Assembly (NCBI GenBank): GCA_963770315.1
Contig: CAVYPC010000002.1
Coordinates: forward strand, 1,426,001-1,490,000
Length of the DNA stretch: 64,000 nucleotides
Direction: 5' to 3'
From: VRUE01 sp963770315
GTDB taxonomy: Bacteria; Actinomycetota; Thermoleophilia; Solirubrobacterales; 70-9
Both the position numbers and the translations under genes were made by a program. Positions 1-10,676 of this stretch are shown here, piece by piece. The notes under the pieces are model-generated. The model had not been told where the DNA came from, searched no databases, and worked only from the letters and a program-made list of their open reading frames with translations. Every line of letters begins with the position of its first letter. Position 1 is the stretch's first letter.

Positions 1-187
1 GGGCGACGAGGCCCATCATGTAGAGGCCGTGGAGGATCGTGTTCGGCAGCCCGACCGCTTTCGCGAACTCGGGGTCGATGTGGATCGGGTTGAAGTCGCC
101 CGAAGCGCCGGCGTAGCGATGCGGCGTGTATTTGTCGGGCGTGACCCGCAGCTCGGCGATCTGGTCGCCGGCGCTCAGCTCGGCCAT
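1..187 (-). CDS. MaoC-like dehydratase, HadB-type subunit (partial, C-terminus off the edge)
   Basis: Hotdog-fold enoyl/3-hydroxyacyl hydratase. The visible N-terminal 62 residues contain the hydratase 2 motif SGDFNPIHIDPEFA, whose Asp and His are the catalytic pair of the MaoC family. The ATG at 185-187 follows one base after the stop of the upstream MaoC-like gene, so the two are surely co-translated. In mycobacteria such split pairs (HadA plus HadB) form a heterodimer that dehydrates 3-hydroxyacyl-ACP; here the substrate is unknown, and a CoA-linked hydratase is equally possible. The gene runs off the left edge, so length and C-terminus cannot be judged. Confidence 0.85.
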   Translation of the reverse strand, partial: MAELSAGDQIAELRVTPDKYTPHRYAGASGDFNPIHIDPEFAKAVGLPNTILHGLYMMGLVA

Positions 188-188
188 C

Positions 189-647
189 TCATACCCCCCT
201 GACGATGTTGGTCCAGGTGCCACGGACGACCTCTTGGCCATCCTGATTCACCGAGACGGTCTCGAAGACGTAAAAGCCATTGTTGGGCTTGCCGTCCTTG
301 CCCTCTTTTTCGAAGATTTCAAGACACTTGGCGGACGTCGTGATCTCGTCGCCCGAGCAAGCCGGCTCGCCCCACTCGAACTGCTGCCCGCCGTGCACCA
401 TCGTGGCGAAGCTCATCGCCACCTCGGGATCGAACATCGCCGGAGCCAGCGCCGGCGAGCTGTAGACGACGCAGAACATCGGTGGCGCCACCACGTCGCG
501 ATAGCCGGCCGCCTTGGCGGCGTCGCGGTCGAAGTGGACCGGGTTCTCGATCCCGATCACCCGCGCGTACTCGCCGATCTTCTCCTTGCCCACCTCGTAA
601 GTCGTCGCGGGCCATTCCTTGCCTATTGCCTCGGTCTTTAGCGTCAT
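189..647 (-). CDS. MaoC-like dehydratase N-terminal-type protein, HadA-like partner subunit
   Basis: A 152-residue single hotdog domain of the FAS1-like/MaoC N-terminal type. It has the NPVHFDRDAAKAAG segment but lacks the SGDxNPxH catalytic signature of its neighbour, as expected for the non-catalytic, substrate-binding half of a HadA/HadB heterodimer. It starts at ATG 645-647, 15 bases after the lepA stop, and its stop is one base before the next start, so it sits at the end of a lepA transcript. The family assignment is firm; the substrate (fatty acyl-ACP or acyl-CoA) cannot be told. Confidence 0.85.
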   Translation of the reverse strand: MTLKTEAIGKEWPATTYEVGKEKIGEYARVIGIENPVHFDRDAAKAAGYRDVVAPPMFCVVYSSPALAPAMFDPEVAMSFATMVHGGQQFEWGEPACSGDEITTSAKCLEIFEKEGKDGKPNNGFYVFETVSVNQDGQEVVRGTWTNIVRGV

Positions 648-662
648 GGGTCGGAAACCTAT

Positions 663-2456
<1,794 letters not shown>

Positions 2457-2699
2457 CGGCGGGCAAGTATGGCGGGCGCGCGTGGCTGGCGGGTCCTGTC
2501 GCCGCCGCCGGGGGTGCCCTCCTGGTGCTGCGATCTGCTCCGGGCAGAGGGACGAATCCCGCCACGGGATAGACCTCGCCCTCCGCAGACTCCGCACGGG
2601 CGGAGCACACCCCGACACCGGCGCCACCCGCCAGAGACGCGCCACCTCCACACGCCGATGGACCGCAACCCAGCATCCTCAGCTGGGAAGCGAGGGACC

Positions 2700-4757
2700 T
2701 CAGCGTGGGCAGGACCCTGGGTCCAATGGGCCTTTCAGCTTGAAAACGACGGTTGGGGGCTTGCGGAGGATCTCTTCGACGCCCGGGCCTTCGGTCCAGC
2801 GGGCCGTTGGTGGGTATGGCGGCTTGCCGCGTTCGATGCGGTCGCGGCTCGTGACCACGTAGTCGTAATTGCCCGCGTTCAAGAGGTTGCGCCATTGGCG
2901 ACAGGTCGCCGGCGCTACGAAGCCGCCGTGGGGGCGTTCTTCGCCTATGTACTGAACGCGGTTGGAGAGGTCGGCTCCGTAGAGGGGGTACTGGCGCGTG
3001 CTGGTGGTCGCCATGCGGGCGCCCGAGATCGCATCGGCCCACTTGAAGGCGGCGTTGAGGCCGGGGGCGGCAAAGGTCGGGGTCGCGTAGCGATTCTCCA
3101 GGTAGTGGCGCTGAACCGGGTAGCCAATCGCGATCGCCGCCAGGGCGATGAGCGCCAGCCATCCAGCCAAGCCCGCCACACGCCCGAGATCGCACTTACC
3201 CGCGCTATAGGCGGGAAACAACGATCTCGTCGAGCTCAGGCGGGCGGTTGCGGGCAAAAGGGCCAGCCCGAGGACGATGGCGGGGGCGAGGTAGCGCAGG
3301 CCCGACTCGAAGCCGCGCGGCATCCCCTCTGGTCCCGAGGCGGAGGTCGGGGCGATCAGCCAGGCGACGACCACGGCCATGCCGGCAAGACCCGCCACGG
3401 CCAGGATCCGATCTCCGCCCCGTCCGGACTGGGATTTCTCGCCGCCACCCCCGAGGCGAGAAGTACGCAAGCCGACGAGGCAAAGCAGCAGCCCTGCCAG
3501 CGCGAGGCCGACGAGCAGGGGCCAGGAGACGGTCAGCCCGCTGTGCAGGCCGGGCAGAAACCAGTCGGACCAGACCGATCCATCGGTCAGGTAGCCGAGC
3601 ACACCGTGACCTTCTCTTCCGCCGAGTGCCTGTTCGGGTGCCGGCAGCGAGATCGGGCCAACGTGGTCGAACCAGGGCAGCGGGTTGCCGCTGTGGATCA
3701 GGTTGCGCAGGTACCAGTAGCCGCCGCCGGCAAGAGCCGCCAAGCCGGTTGCCGCCAGAGCCCGCCATCGCCTGCCCGCCGGCGCGATCAGCGCGATCCC
3801 CAGCACGAGAACAGCAGCTGGCAGGAGGAAGTTGAGCTTGGTGCCGGCGGCGAGACCCGCCGCCAATCCGACGACGATCAGCGGGCCAAGCTCCGCGCCG
3901 GATCGGTCGCTGCCGCTTCCGGAGCCTCCCCCCCCTACCTGCCCGTTCTCTCGTCCCGCCCAGGCATTCAAAGCAACGGCAATCGCAGCAAGGAGGAAGA
4001 AGATCCCGACGATGTCGTTGCGCGCTTCCCCGGCTTGATCGGACAGCACGGGAAGGCTCAGCGCAACTGCTCCCAGCGCCAGCGACCAAGGCGCAACCCG
4101 GTACGGCCTGCCGATACACCAGCAAGCCCCCAGGCAACCGACGAACCAGCCAAGGTTGAGCAGCGGCGACAGCAGGTCGCGGCCAAAGGCCAGCATGCCG
4201 ACCCCATGGAACAGTTCGGCGTTCGCAGGATAGAACCAAGCCAGAAACTGCGGTGCGATGAAGTGCAAACTCCACGTATCTCCGCTCTGAAAGAACCCGG
4301 CGGCGAAAGGTCCGTGGTACCAGGTCGAATCGAACCCGGTCATCCCGGTGCCCAGCTTTGAGCGCACGTCGACGCCGAACCTGATCAGCGCCAAAGCGGC
4401 AATCGCCAGCGCGACCAGGGTTGCCATAGACGCGCCATCCTCGGCCGCCCCGGGACTTCGGCTACGAGTGGGAGGACGGGGGTGCCCCCGTCCTCCCCCC
4501 ACCCGCAGCCAAAGTCCCAAGCCGACCGCCACGACGGCAGCGAGATAAGGCACTGGCTCGAGCAAGGCGAAGCTGCCGAGAATCTCGGCTGCCCAGATGA
4601 GCAGAGCGAGAGCGATCACCGCCGTCGCGAGGTGCGCCGGGGCCCCGGAGAACGTGGGCAGCATCCGGGCGCGCAGTGCCGATGCTCCCAGCGTGGCAAA
4701 GCCAACAAGCAATGCCAGCTCGGCAACGCCCAGCAGGTAGCGCGGCAGGTCGAGCAT
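2700..4757 (-). CDS. Polytopic membrane protein, GT-C glycosyltransferase-like
   Basis: A 685-residue protein with roughly a dozen hydrophobic segments and large loops. After the first helices comes GFDSTWYHGPFAAGFF, an acidic/aromatic first-loop motif reminiscent of GT-C enzymes that use polyprenyl-phosphate sugars, and the C-terminal third (YPLYGADLSNRV, YDYVVTSRDR) looks extracytoplasmic. This suggests transfer of sugars to lipid or protein at the membrane, but no family is recognised with certainty. Its ATG follows the murJ stop directly, so the two are co-transcribed. Residues about 87-110 are a Gly/Pro/Arg-rich insert encoded by a perfect DNA palindrome (see separate entry). Confidence 0.7.
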   Translation of the reverse strand: MLDLPRYLLGVAELALLVGFATLGASALRARMLPTFSGAPAHLATAVIALALLIWAAEILGSFALLEPVPYLAAVVAVGLGLWLRVGGGRGHPRPPTRSRSPGAAEDGASMATLVALAIAALALIRFGVDVRSKLGTGMTGFDSTWYHGPFAAGFFQSGDTWSLHFIAPQFLAWFYPANAELFHGVGMLAFGRDLLSPLLNLGWFVGCLGACWCIGRPYRVAPWSLALGAVALSLPVLSDQAGEARNDIVGIFFLLAAIAVALNAWAGRENGQVGGGGSGSGSDRSGAELGPLIVVGLAAGLAAGTKLNFLLPAAVLVLGIALIAPAGRRWRALAATGLAALAGGGYWYLRNLIHSGNPLPWFDHVGPISLPAPEQALGGREGHGVLGYLTDGSVWSDWFLPGLHSGLTVSWPLLVGLALAGLLLCLVGLRTSRLGGGGEKSQSGRGGDRILAVAGLAGMAVVVAWLIAPTSASGPEGMPRGFESGLRYLAPAIVLGLALLPATARLSSTRSLFPAYSAGKCDLGRVAGLAGWLALIALAAIAIGYPVQRHYLENRYATPTFAAPGLNAAFKWADAISGARMATTSTRQYPLYGADLSNRVQYIGEERPHGGFVAPATCRQWRNLLNAGNYDYVVTSRDRIERGKPPYPPTARWTEGPGVEEILRKPPTVVFKLKGPLDPGSCPR
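4470..4497. repeat. Perfect 13-bp inverted repeat inside the glycosyltransferase-like gene
   Basis: The arm GGGAGGACGGGGG (4470-4482) is separated by two bases from its exact complement (4485-4497). It lies within coding sequence and specifies a hydrophilic GGGRGHPRPP loop between predicted membrane helices. It resembles an inserted palindromic element more than ordinary coding sequence. Confidence 0.7.
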
Positions 4758-6434
4758 CTAGCGCCGGCGGAGCAGGCGGGCTATCTGCTCCAGCTCGGCG
4801 ATGCGGAGGAGCTTCGCCGCCCCCACGTAGACCAGGCCCCCAAGCGCCAGAGCGGTGCCGAGCGAGACGATCTGGGCGAGGAGGCCGCGCCCGAGGGCGT
4901 TGTCGAGGACGTCCCAGACGCCGAAGGAGACGGCGGCGAGCGCCGCCGCCGCCAATGCGATCCGCAGGCCGGTGGAGAGCAGCCTGTCCAGCTCCAGCCC
5001 GCCGAACTCGTGGCGCAGGACGACCGCCTGGGCGATCACCGCCACGCTCGTGCCGATACCCGTGCCGGCGACGATCCCCCCCGTCCCGAACGGCTTGTAG
5101 AGGGCGAAGGCGGCCAGCGTCGAGACGACCAGGTCGAGTCCCGCCAGACCGGTGGCCATCCAGGGCCGCTGGAGGCTGAAGAAGGTCCGGGTCTGCAGCA
5201 GGTAGATGCCGTTGGTCGGCAGCGAGAAGGCGAACCAGAAGAGCGCCGTGGCCACCAGCGTCGTCTGCCCCGGGGTGAATTCTCCGCGCTGGTAAACGAG
5301 GCGGATCATCGGCTCGGAGAGGACGAGCACGGCGGCCGCGGCGGGCAATAGGACGAAGAGGATCTGGCGCATCCCGTTGGCCATCGTCGCCCGCAGGTTC
5401 TCGTGCTCCCCCCGCGCCGCGAAGCGAGCCAGGGTCGGGAAGAGGACGGTGGCGATCGCCACCGAGAAGATCCCCTGCGGCAGCTGGTAGATGCGGAACG
5501 CCTTGTCGATCGCCGCCGGCGCCTCGTCGCTGACCAGGCTGCCGAAGAGGCTGTTGATCAGCATGTTGAAGTTGATCAGGCCGAGGCTGATCGTCACCGG
5601 CAGCATCAGGAGGAGGACGCGGCGCACGTCCGGGTTGCGCCACTCGAAGCTCCAGCCGAACTTGAACGGGGTGTTGCGCAGGTCGAAGGTGGGAATGAGG
5701 AGCTGGACCAGGGTGCCGACGAGGATGCCGATCGCGTAGGCGTAGATCCGGTCCTGGCCGTGGAAGTGCGGAATCAGGAGGACCAGCACCGCGATGATCG
5801 TCAGGTTCCAGAACAGGGGCGAGATCGCAAAGGCGCCGAAGCGGTCGTAGCTGTTGAGGATGCCGACCACGACCCCGCTCATGCCGAGCATGATCAGGAT
5901 CGGGAAGAGGATCTGGGAGAGGGTGACCGTGAGGTCGAGGATCTCCCCTTCGAAGCCGGGGGCGAAGAGGGGCATCACGACCGGAGCGAGGAGGACGAAC
6001 AGCGCCGTGATCGCCCCCAGCACGAGAGTGACGAGCAGCAGCAGGGTCGAGGCGAGCCGGAAGGCCTCGCGGTAGTTCTTCTTCTCCAGCTGCTCGGTGA
6101 AGACCGGGACGAAGGCGGGCTGCAGCGCCGCGTCGGCAAAGAGGGCGCGGACCAGGTTGGGGACCTGGAAGGCGATCGTGAAGGCCGACATCGGCCCGTG
6201 GATCCCGTAGTAGCCGGCGGCGACGACCTCGCGGGCGAGGCCGGCGATCCGCGAGGCGGCGGTGGCGACCGAGAAGAAGGCGGTGGAACGGGCGATGCGG
6301 CCGGCCTGGCGGCCCGGGGCGGGCTCGCCGGCCGTGTCCTCGCCGGGATCGAAAGCCTCCGCGGCCCTCACGGCGGCGTCGGAGGCGACCGCCCGCTCGC
6401 GATCGTCTCCGTCAGGTGCCTTGGGTATGTCCAA
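4758..6434 (-). CDS. murJ: Lipid II flippase MurJ (MviN family)
   Basis: A 558-residue multi-pass membrane protein of the MOP superfamily that flips lipid-linked peptidoglycan precursor across the membrane. Family features include SRIAGLAREVVAAGYYG after a hydrophilic N-terminal tail, NLVRALFADAALQPAFVPVF, and 14 or so hydrophobic segments down to the C-terminus. The first about 45 residues (acidic, Ala-rich) are not typical; the start used is TTG at 6432-6434, and a later GTG is possible. It is divergent from rpsT, and the glycosyltransferase-like gene begins immediately after its stop. Confidence 0.92.
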   Translation of the reverse strand: MDIPKAPDGDDRERAVASDAAVRAAEAFDPGEDTAGEPAPGRQAGRIARSTAFFSVATAASRIAGLAREVVAAGYYGIHGPMSAFTIAFQVPNLVRALFADAALQPAFVPVFTEQLEKKNYREAFRLASTLLLLVTLVLGAITALFVLLAPVVMPLFAPGFEGEILDLTVTLSQILFPILIMLGMSGVVVGILNSYDRFGAFAISPLFWNLTIIAVLVLLIPHFHGQDRIYAYAIGILVGTLVQLLIPTFDLRNTPFKFGWSFEWRNPDVRRVLLLMLPVTISLGLINFNMLINSLFGSLVSDEAPAAIDKAFRIYQLPQGIFSVAIATVLFPTLARFAARGEHENLRATMANGMRQILFVLLPAAAAVLVLSEPMIRLVYQRGEFTPGQTTLVATALFWFAFSLPTNGIYLLQTRTFFSLQRPWMATGLAGLDLVVSTLAAFALYKPFGTGGIVAGTGIGTSVAVIAQAVVLRHEFGGLELDRLLSTGLRIALAAAALAAVSFGVWDVLDNALGRGLLAQIVSLGTALALGGLVYVGAAKLLRIAELEQIARLLRRR

Positions 6435-6504
6435 GCTGGGGTCTCAGTCGCTATAGTCGGCGGCCGCCCGGAGCTGGCTCGGAGCCGCTTCAGGCACATG
6501 ACTC

Positions 6505-6771
6505 ATGGCCAACATAGCCTCACAGAAGAAGCGGATCCTACGCAGCGAGCGCGAGCGGACCGAGAACCGGCTCCTGACGAGCACCGTCAAGACCTATTTC
6601 CGGCGGCTCGAGAGCGCCGTGGAGGGCGGCGACGCCGCCGCGATCGCGGCCGAGCACCGGGCGCTGGTCTCCCGCATCGACAAGGCCGTGCAGAAGGGCG
6701 CGCTCCACAAGAACACCGCCGCGCGCAAGAAGGCCAAAGCCGCGCGCGCAGTGGCCGGCGCCGCGAAGTAG
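6505..6771 (+). CDS. rpsT: Small ribosomal subunit protein bS20
   Basis: An 88-residue basic protein starting MANIASQKKRILRSERERTEN, with the GALHKNTAARKKA segment characteristic of S20, which binds 16S rRNA in 30S assembly. It is one of the few plus-strand genes of the core block. It is divergent from murJ across a 70-base gap containing CTATAG, and its stop codon abuts the holA stop (tail to tail, no spacer). The holA-rpsT-lepA neighbourhood is the usual actinobacterial one. Confidence 0.97.
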   Translation: MANIASQKKRILRSERERTENRLLTSTVKTYFRRLESAVEGGDAAAIAAEHRALVSRIDKAVQKGALHKNTAARKKAKAARAVAGAAK

Positions 6772-7752
6772 TCAGGCCGTAACGCCGGCTGCGGCGCGCA
6801 GGGCGAGGGTCAGCGCAAGCTCGTCGCCGTAGTCGGCCCCGCCGCGACACCAGACCTCGAGGTCGGCGAGGGCGATCGTCGCCTCTCGCAGCTCGCCCAC
6901 GTCAGCGTCCTGCAGCCTGCGAACCAGCTGCTTGGCAGCGTACGGGTGCATGCCCAGGCTCGACTCGACCTGCTTCGGCGGGAGCCCCTCCTCGAGCGCC
7001 GCGGCGGCGACGCAGGCTTTGCGCAGGCGCGATGCCAGGCCGTAGATCAGGCCGGTTACGTTCTCCCCCTGCGAGATCAGCCGCTCGGAGATCCGCAACG
7101 CGCCCGCGGCATCGCGTTCGAGCAATGCGTCGGAAAGTGCCCAGACCGCCGCCTCGGAGGTGTCGGCGACCATCGAGTCGAGGTCGGCGGCGCCCACCTC
7201 TCCCCCCTCGCCCGCCCAGAGGGCGAGGCGTTCGAGCTCGTTGCGGAGGCGCTGCGGGTTCGCTCCCATCCGGTCGACCAACATGCGGGCGGCTGCCTGG
7301 TCGAGGCGAAAGCCGAGCTGGCTCGCGTCGCCGACCAGGACCCGCGGCATGTCCCTCGCCTTCGGCGCCTCGAACTCGTGCAGCTCGCCCTTCGCCGCTT
7401 TGACCGCGCGGGTCAGCTTCGCCGGCGCCTTTGCGCGGGCAATCAGGACGACGCTGAGGTCAGGGGGAAGCTCGCCGAGCGCCGCGGCCACCGCCTCCAG
7501 CTGGCGGTCGCGCCAGCGCTCGACCCCGTCGGCCAGCAGGTAGCGGCGCGACTCGGTCAGCGACATCGCCGGGATCGCCGCCAGCAGGGCTTCGTGATCG
7601 GGTGCGCCGCGGCCCTCGCCCGGCTCGAAGACCCGCAGCGCGGCGGTACCCCCGTCGCGCTCCGCCCGGGCACGCAGCCGCGCCCGGGTCGCATCGATCT
7701 TCGCTCCGTCGGTGCCGGCGATCAGATAGAGCGAGCGCATCTCCTCGGCCAT
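6772..7752 (-). CDS. holA: DNA polymerase III delta subunit
   Basis: A 326-residue clamp-loader delta subunit, which opens the beta sliding clamp. The N-terminus MAEEMRSLYLIAGTDGAKI begins the AAA+-like fold; MGANPQRLRNELERLALWAG is the conserved mid-region and the C-terminal helical collar domain follows. The frame is open 32 codons further upstream but that Arg-rich stretch belongs to intergenic DNA, so the ATG at 7750-7752 is preferred. It lies downstream of comEA-comEC, as in most actinobacteria, but here a proline-rich membrane protein gene separates it from comEC. Confidence 0.93.
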   Translation of the reverse strand: MAEEMRSLYLIAGTDGAKIDATRARLRARAERDGGTAALRVFEPGEGRGAPDHEALLAAIPAMSLTESRRYLLADGVERWRDRQLEAVAAALGELPPDLSVVLIARAKAPAKLTRAVKAAKGELHEFEAPKARDMPRVLVGDASQLGFRLDQAAARMLVDRMGANPQRLRNELERLALWAGEGGEVGAADLDSMVADTSEAAVWALSDALLERDAAGALRISERLISQGENVTGLIYGLASRLRKACVAAAALEEGLPPKQVESSLGMHPYAAKQLVRRLQDADVGELREATIALADLEVWCRGGADYGDELALTLALRAAAGVTA

Positions 7753-7784
7753 CGAGCCGAGTCTAGATGCCCGGGCAGGCGCCG

Positions 7785-8690
7785 CTACCGGCGATCGTGA
7801 CCGTAGCCGTGTCCGCGCCCGTAGCCGTGGCCGCCGCCGTGGCTCCACGACGGAGCTTCGGGCTGGCTTTCCGGTTCTTCGGGAGCTTCGGAGCTCACGG
7901 GCGGGTCGACCGGGGGATTGGGCGGCGCCGGTTCGGCTTCTTCCGCGCCCGCTTCCGGCGCACTGGAGTCGTCCCTGCTGCCGTGGGGGCGACCGGAGCC
8001 CCAGCCTCTCCCCTTGTTGGACCGATGGCCGTATTCGTGCCCCCTGTTTTCGCTCGAGACCAGCGTCGGCTGCGAGGGGGTGGGCGATTCCACCGCGGAC
8101 TGGGACGGCGGATTGGCAGCCGGCGTCGGACTTGGGGTCGGGCTCGGGACGACCGGGGTGGCGGCCGGTTCCGCCACCGGAGCGGGCGTCGCCGCTGGGG
8201 CGGCGGGCTGTTGGTCAACCGGGACTGGAGACGGAGAAGCGGGGGCCGGAACGGGGACGGAGCCGTCTGGCGAGCCAACGGGAGTCGAGCGCGAGACGAC
8301 GATCGCCTTGGGCGAGGGGGATTGCGGGCTGGCGTCACCAGTCGTCCCCCCTGCTCCTCTCGCCTTCCCGGTCGAGGCCCGGGTGCCGCCTCCACCCCCA
8401 CCGCTTCGCTGCGCCAAACGGGGACCGCCGGGCAGCTTTGCCCCCGCGACCACCGTGGCGTCGCCAACCGCCTCCCGATCTCCCCCGAGGCCCGGGATGG
8501 GCACTCCGGCAATCAGCGGCCAGCCCTGGTTGAGGGCCAGGGCAACCATCGCGAGACCCACCGCCGCGGTCAGGCCGAGCAGGGCAAGCGATGTGCTTCG
8601 GACCCGCACGAGGAGTCCGTCCCCGAAGACGCTCTCCCTCAGGGCCGATAGCAGCCGTTGTCCGCGCTTATAAAGCACCGCTACGTTCAT
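7785..8690 (-). CDS. Single-pass membrane protein with long Pro/Ser/Ala-rich tail, unknown function
   Basis: A 301-residue protein. A basic N-terminus (MNVAVLYKRGQRLLSALRE) is followed by one hydrophobic segment at about residues 33-55. Almost all the rest is disordered: a Gly run, a Ser/Thr-Pro region (PSPTPSPTPAANPP), and a Gly/His/Tyr-rich C-terminus (GGGHGYGRGHGYGHDRR) that could bind metal. The good ribosome-binding site GGGAGG precedes the ATG at 8688-8690. It is inserted between comEC and holA. The extracellular tail could span the cell wall, but no family is recognised. Confidence 0.65.
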   Translation of the reverse strand: MNVAVLYKRGQRLLSALRESVFGDGLLVRVRSTSLALLGLTAAVGLAMVALALNQGWPLIAGVPIPGLGGDREAVGDATVVAGAKLPGGPRLAQRSGGGGGGTRASTGKARGAGGTTGDASPQSPSPKAIVVSRSTPVGSPDGSVPVPAPASPSPVPVDQQPAAPAATPAPVAEPAATPVVPSPTPSPTPAANPPSQSAVESPTPSQPTLVSSENRGHEYGHRSNKGRGWGSGRPHGSRDDSSAPEAGAEEAEPAPPNPPVDPPVSSEAPEEPESQPEAPSWSHGGGHGYGRGHGYGHDRR

Positions 8691-8788
8691 CGGCCGCTCC
8701 CTCCCGGCCGACAGGGCCGAGACGAGAAAGCCCCAATATCGACTCGTCCATCCGTTGAGGCCGCACGAGGGCGCCGCACCCAAGAGAG

Positions 8789-10672
8789 TCAGCCCCGACG
8801 GCTCACCCGAACCGAGTCGCGATCGACGTCCAGCACGACGGTCCCGTCGCGGTCGGTGCGCAGCGTGCGGACGCCGTGCGCCGCGAGCGTTGCCAGCGTG
8901 GCCGGAGTCGGGTGACCGAACGGGTTCCCCGCGCCGACCGAGATCACCGCGAGGCTGGGCCGGGTGCGGTCGAGCAGCGCATCGAGGCCGGCGTCGTCGC
9001 TGCCGTGGTGGGCGACCTTGAGCACGTCGATCGGCCCAGGGTCCAGCGGCGTCGCCTCCGCCTCCGCGTCGGCCGTCAACAACATCGAGAAGCGCCGCCA
9101 GCGGGCGAGCATGACCACCGCCAAGAGATTGGGGTCTTCGCCGCGGTGCGATCCCGCGAGCAGCTCCGGCGGGGGCCAGAGCACGTCGAGCCGCAGGCGA
9201 CCGGAGCGCAGCTCGCTTCCCTCGGCCAGGCGGCGTGTGGGGACTCCCTGGATGCGGGCCTCGGCGAGTGTCGCTCGGCCCAGCACGGCGTACAGCAGCC
9301 GCCCGACCGGCATCTCGCCGAACAGCTCGCGGATGCCGCCGGCGTGATCGGATTGGTCGTGGGTGACGACCGCCGCCCCCAGCTGCGCGACGCCGGCGGC
9401 GCGCAGCTCCGCCGCGATCCCGTCGCCCGGCGGCCCGCCGTCGACGAGCACGGCCGGCGCCCCCCGCGGCTGCAGCAGGATCGCATCGCCCTGGCCGACG
9501 TCCAGCACCGATACCCGCAGCCCGCCGAGCGGAACGGGCGAAGCGCCCCCGCCCGCCGCGAAGAGCCCCGAGCCAAGCCAAAGCACGGTAAGGGCAGCTG
9601 CCAGCGCAAACGCGATACCCCGCAGATGGGTCCGAAAGGGGGCAGATAGTCGGCTTTCGGGCCCAGCGGCCAGCTTGCGCTTGCGCCTGGCCGCGAGCCG
9701 CCGGCGGCGGCCGAGGCGCAAGGCGAGGACGGCCAGCGCCGCGATCGCCAGGTAGGAGGCGATCAAGCCGCCGACGCCCAGCCGCACATGCAGGTAGGCC
9801 CAGCTCGGCCCGCCGCACCAGGCAGCCACCTGGGCGATGTAGCCGAGCAGCAGGGCGTTTATCGCGTCGAGCGCCTCCACCGGGAAGCCCGGCACCTGAC
9901 CGGCGGCAGCGGCCAGCATCCCCAGCCACATCGCCGGCGCCACCGCCGGCAGCGCCAGCAGGTTGGCGACGAGGGTCGTGGTCGAGATCGCTTCGAAGTG
10001 GAAGGCGATCAGCGGCGCCGTCGCGAGCGTGGCCGCGATCGTCATCGTCGCGCCCTCCGCCAGCGCTCGCTGCCAGCCGCGGGCGCCGATCCTGGCCGCG
10101 ATCGCCGCCCTCAAAGGCGCCGCGAGCAGGAGGATCCCGAGCACGGCGGCAAAACTGAGCTGCCAACCGATGTCGGCGGAGATCCCCGGCTGGAGGACGA
10201 GCAGGACGACCGCTGCGAGCGCCAGCGCGTAGAGGCGCGAGGCGCGCCGCCCGGCGAGGGTGGCCAGCACGCTCAGCCCGCCCATGATCCCGGCGCGCTC
10301 GATCGAGGGACCTGCGCCAGCAAGAGGCACATAGACGACGATCAGGCCGAGGATCCAGACTAGGCGGGAGCGGAGCGGCATCCCCAGCGCCGCCAGGACG
10401 GGCATCGCCAGCAGCGCGAGCAGGGCCACGTTCTGCCCCGACACGGCGAGCAGATGGCTCAACCCCGAGCGGCGGAAGTATTCCCTGGTCTCGGGATCGA
10501 TCTCCTCGTCCTCGCCGAGGACGAAGCCGCGCGCCAGCGCCGCCTCCCGCGGTGGCATGCCCCGCCCCAGCGCCAGCTCGGCGCGGTTGCGGATCTCGCC
10601 GCTATGCGCGAGCGCCAGCAGGACCGCCGCGGCGGCGAGGAGGAGCGGCAGGGCCGGTCGGCGGGCGAGCAC
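8789..10672 (-). CDS. comEC: ComEC/Rec2-type DNA uptake channel, lacking the N-terminal OB-fold region
   Basis: A 627-residue membrane protein for import of single-stranded DNA across the membrane. The competence-domain signature is present (RRSGLSHLLAVSGQNVALLA), followed by about eight membrane segments and a C-terminal metallo-beta-lactamase-like domain (LDVGQGDAILLQ, THDQSDHAGG, KVAHHGSDDAG). In the usual HxDxDH cluster the middle Asp is Gln here. The protein starts right at the competence domain: the two helices and OB-fold domain that precede it in longer ComEC proteins are absent, and comEA ends five bases upstream, leaving no room for them. It starts at GTG 10670-10672. Confidence 0.9.
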   Translation of the reverse strand: MLARRPALPLLLAAAAVLLALAHSGEIRNRAELALGRGMPPREAALARGFVLGEDEEIDPETREYFRRSGLSHLLAVSGQNVALLALLAMPVLAALGMPLRSRLVWILGLIVVYVPLAGAGPSIERAGIMGGLSVLATLAGRRASRLYALALAAVVLLVLQPGISADIGWQLSFAAVLGILLLAAPLRAAIAARIGARGWQRALAEGATMTIAATLATAPLIAFHFEAISTTTLVANLLALPAVAPAMWLGMLAAAAGQVPGFPVEALDAINALLLGYIAQVAAWCGGPSWAYLHVRLGVGGLIASYLAIAALAVLALRLGRRRRLAARRKRKLAAGPESRLSAPFRTHLRGIAFALAAALTVLWLGSGLFAAGGGASPVPLGGLRVSVLDVGQGDAILLQPRGAPAVLVDGGPPGDGIAAELRAAGVAQLGAAVVTHDQSDHAGGIRELFGEMPVGRLLYAVLGRATLAEARIQGVPTRRLAEGSELRSGRLRLDVLWPPPELLAGSHRGEDPNLLAVVMLARWRRFSMLLTADAEAEATPLDPGPIDVLKVAHHGSDDAGLDALLDRTRPSLAVISVGAGNPFGHPTPATLATLAAHGVRTLRTDRDGTVVLDVDRDSVRVSRRG

Positions 10673-10676
10673 GGCG

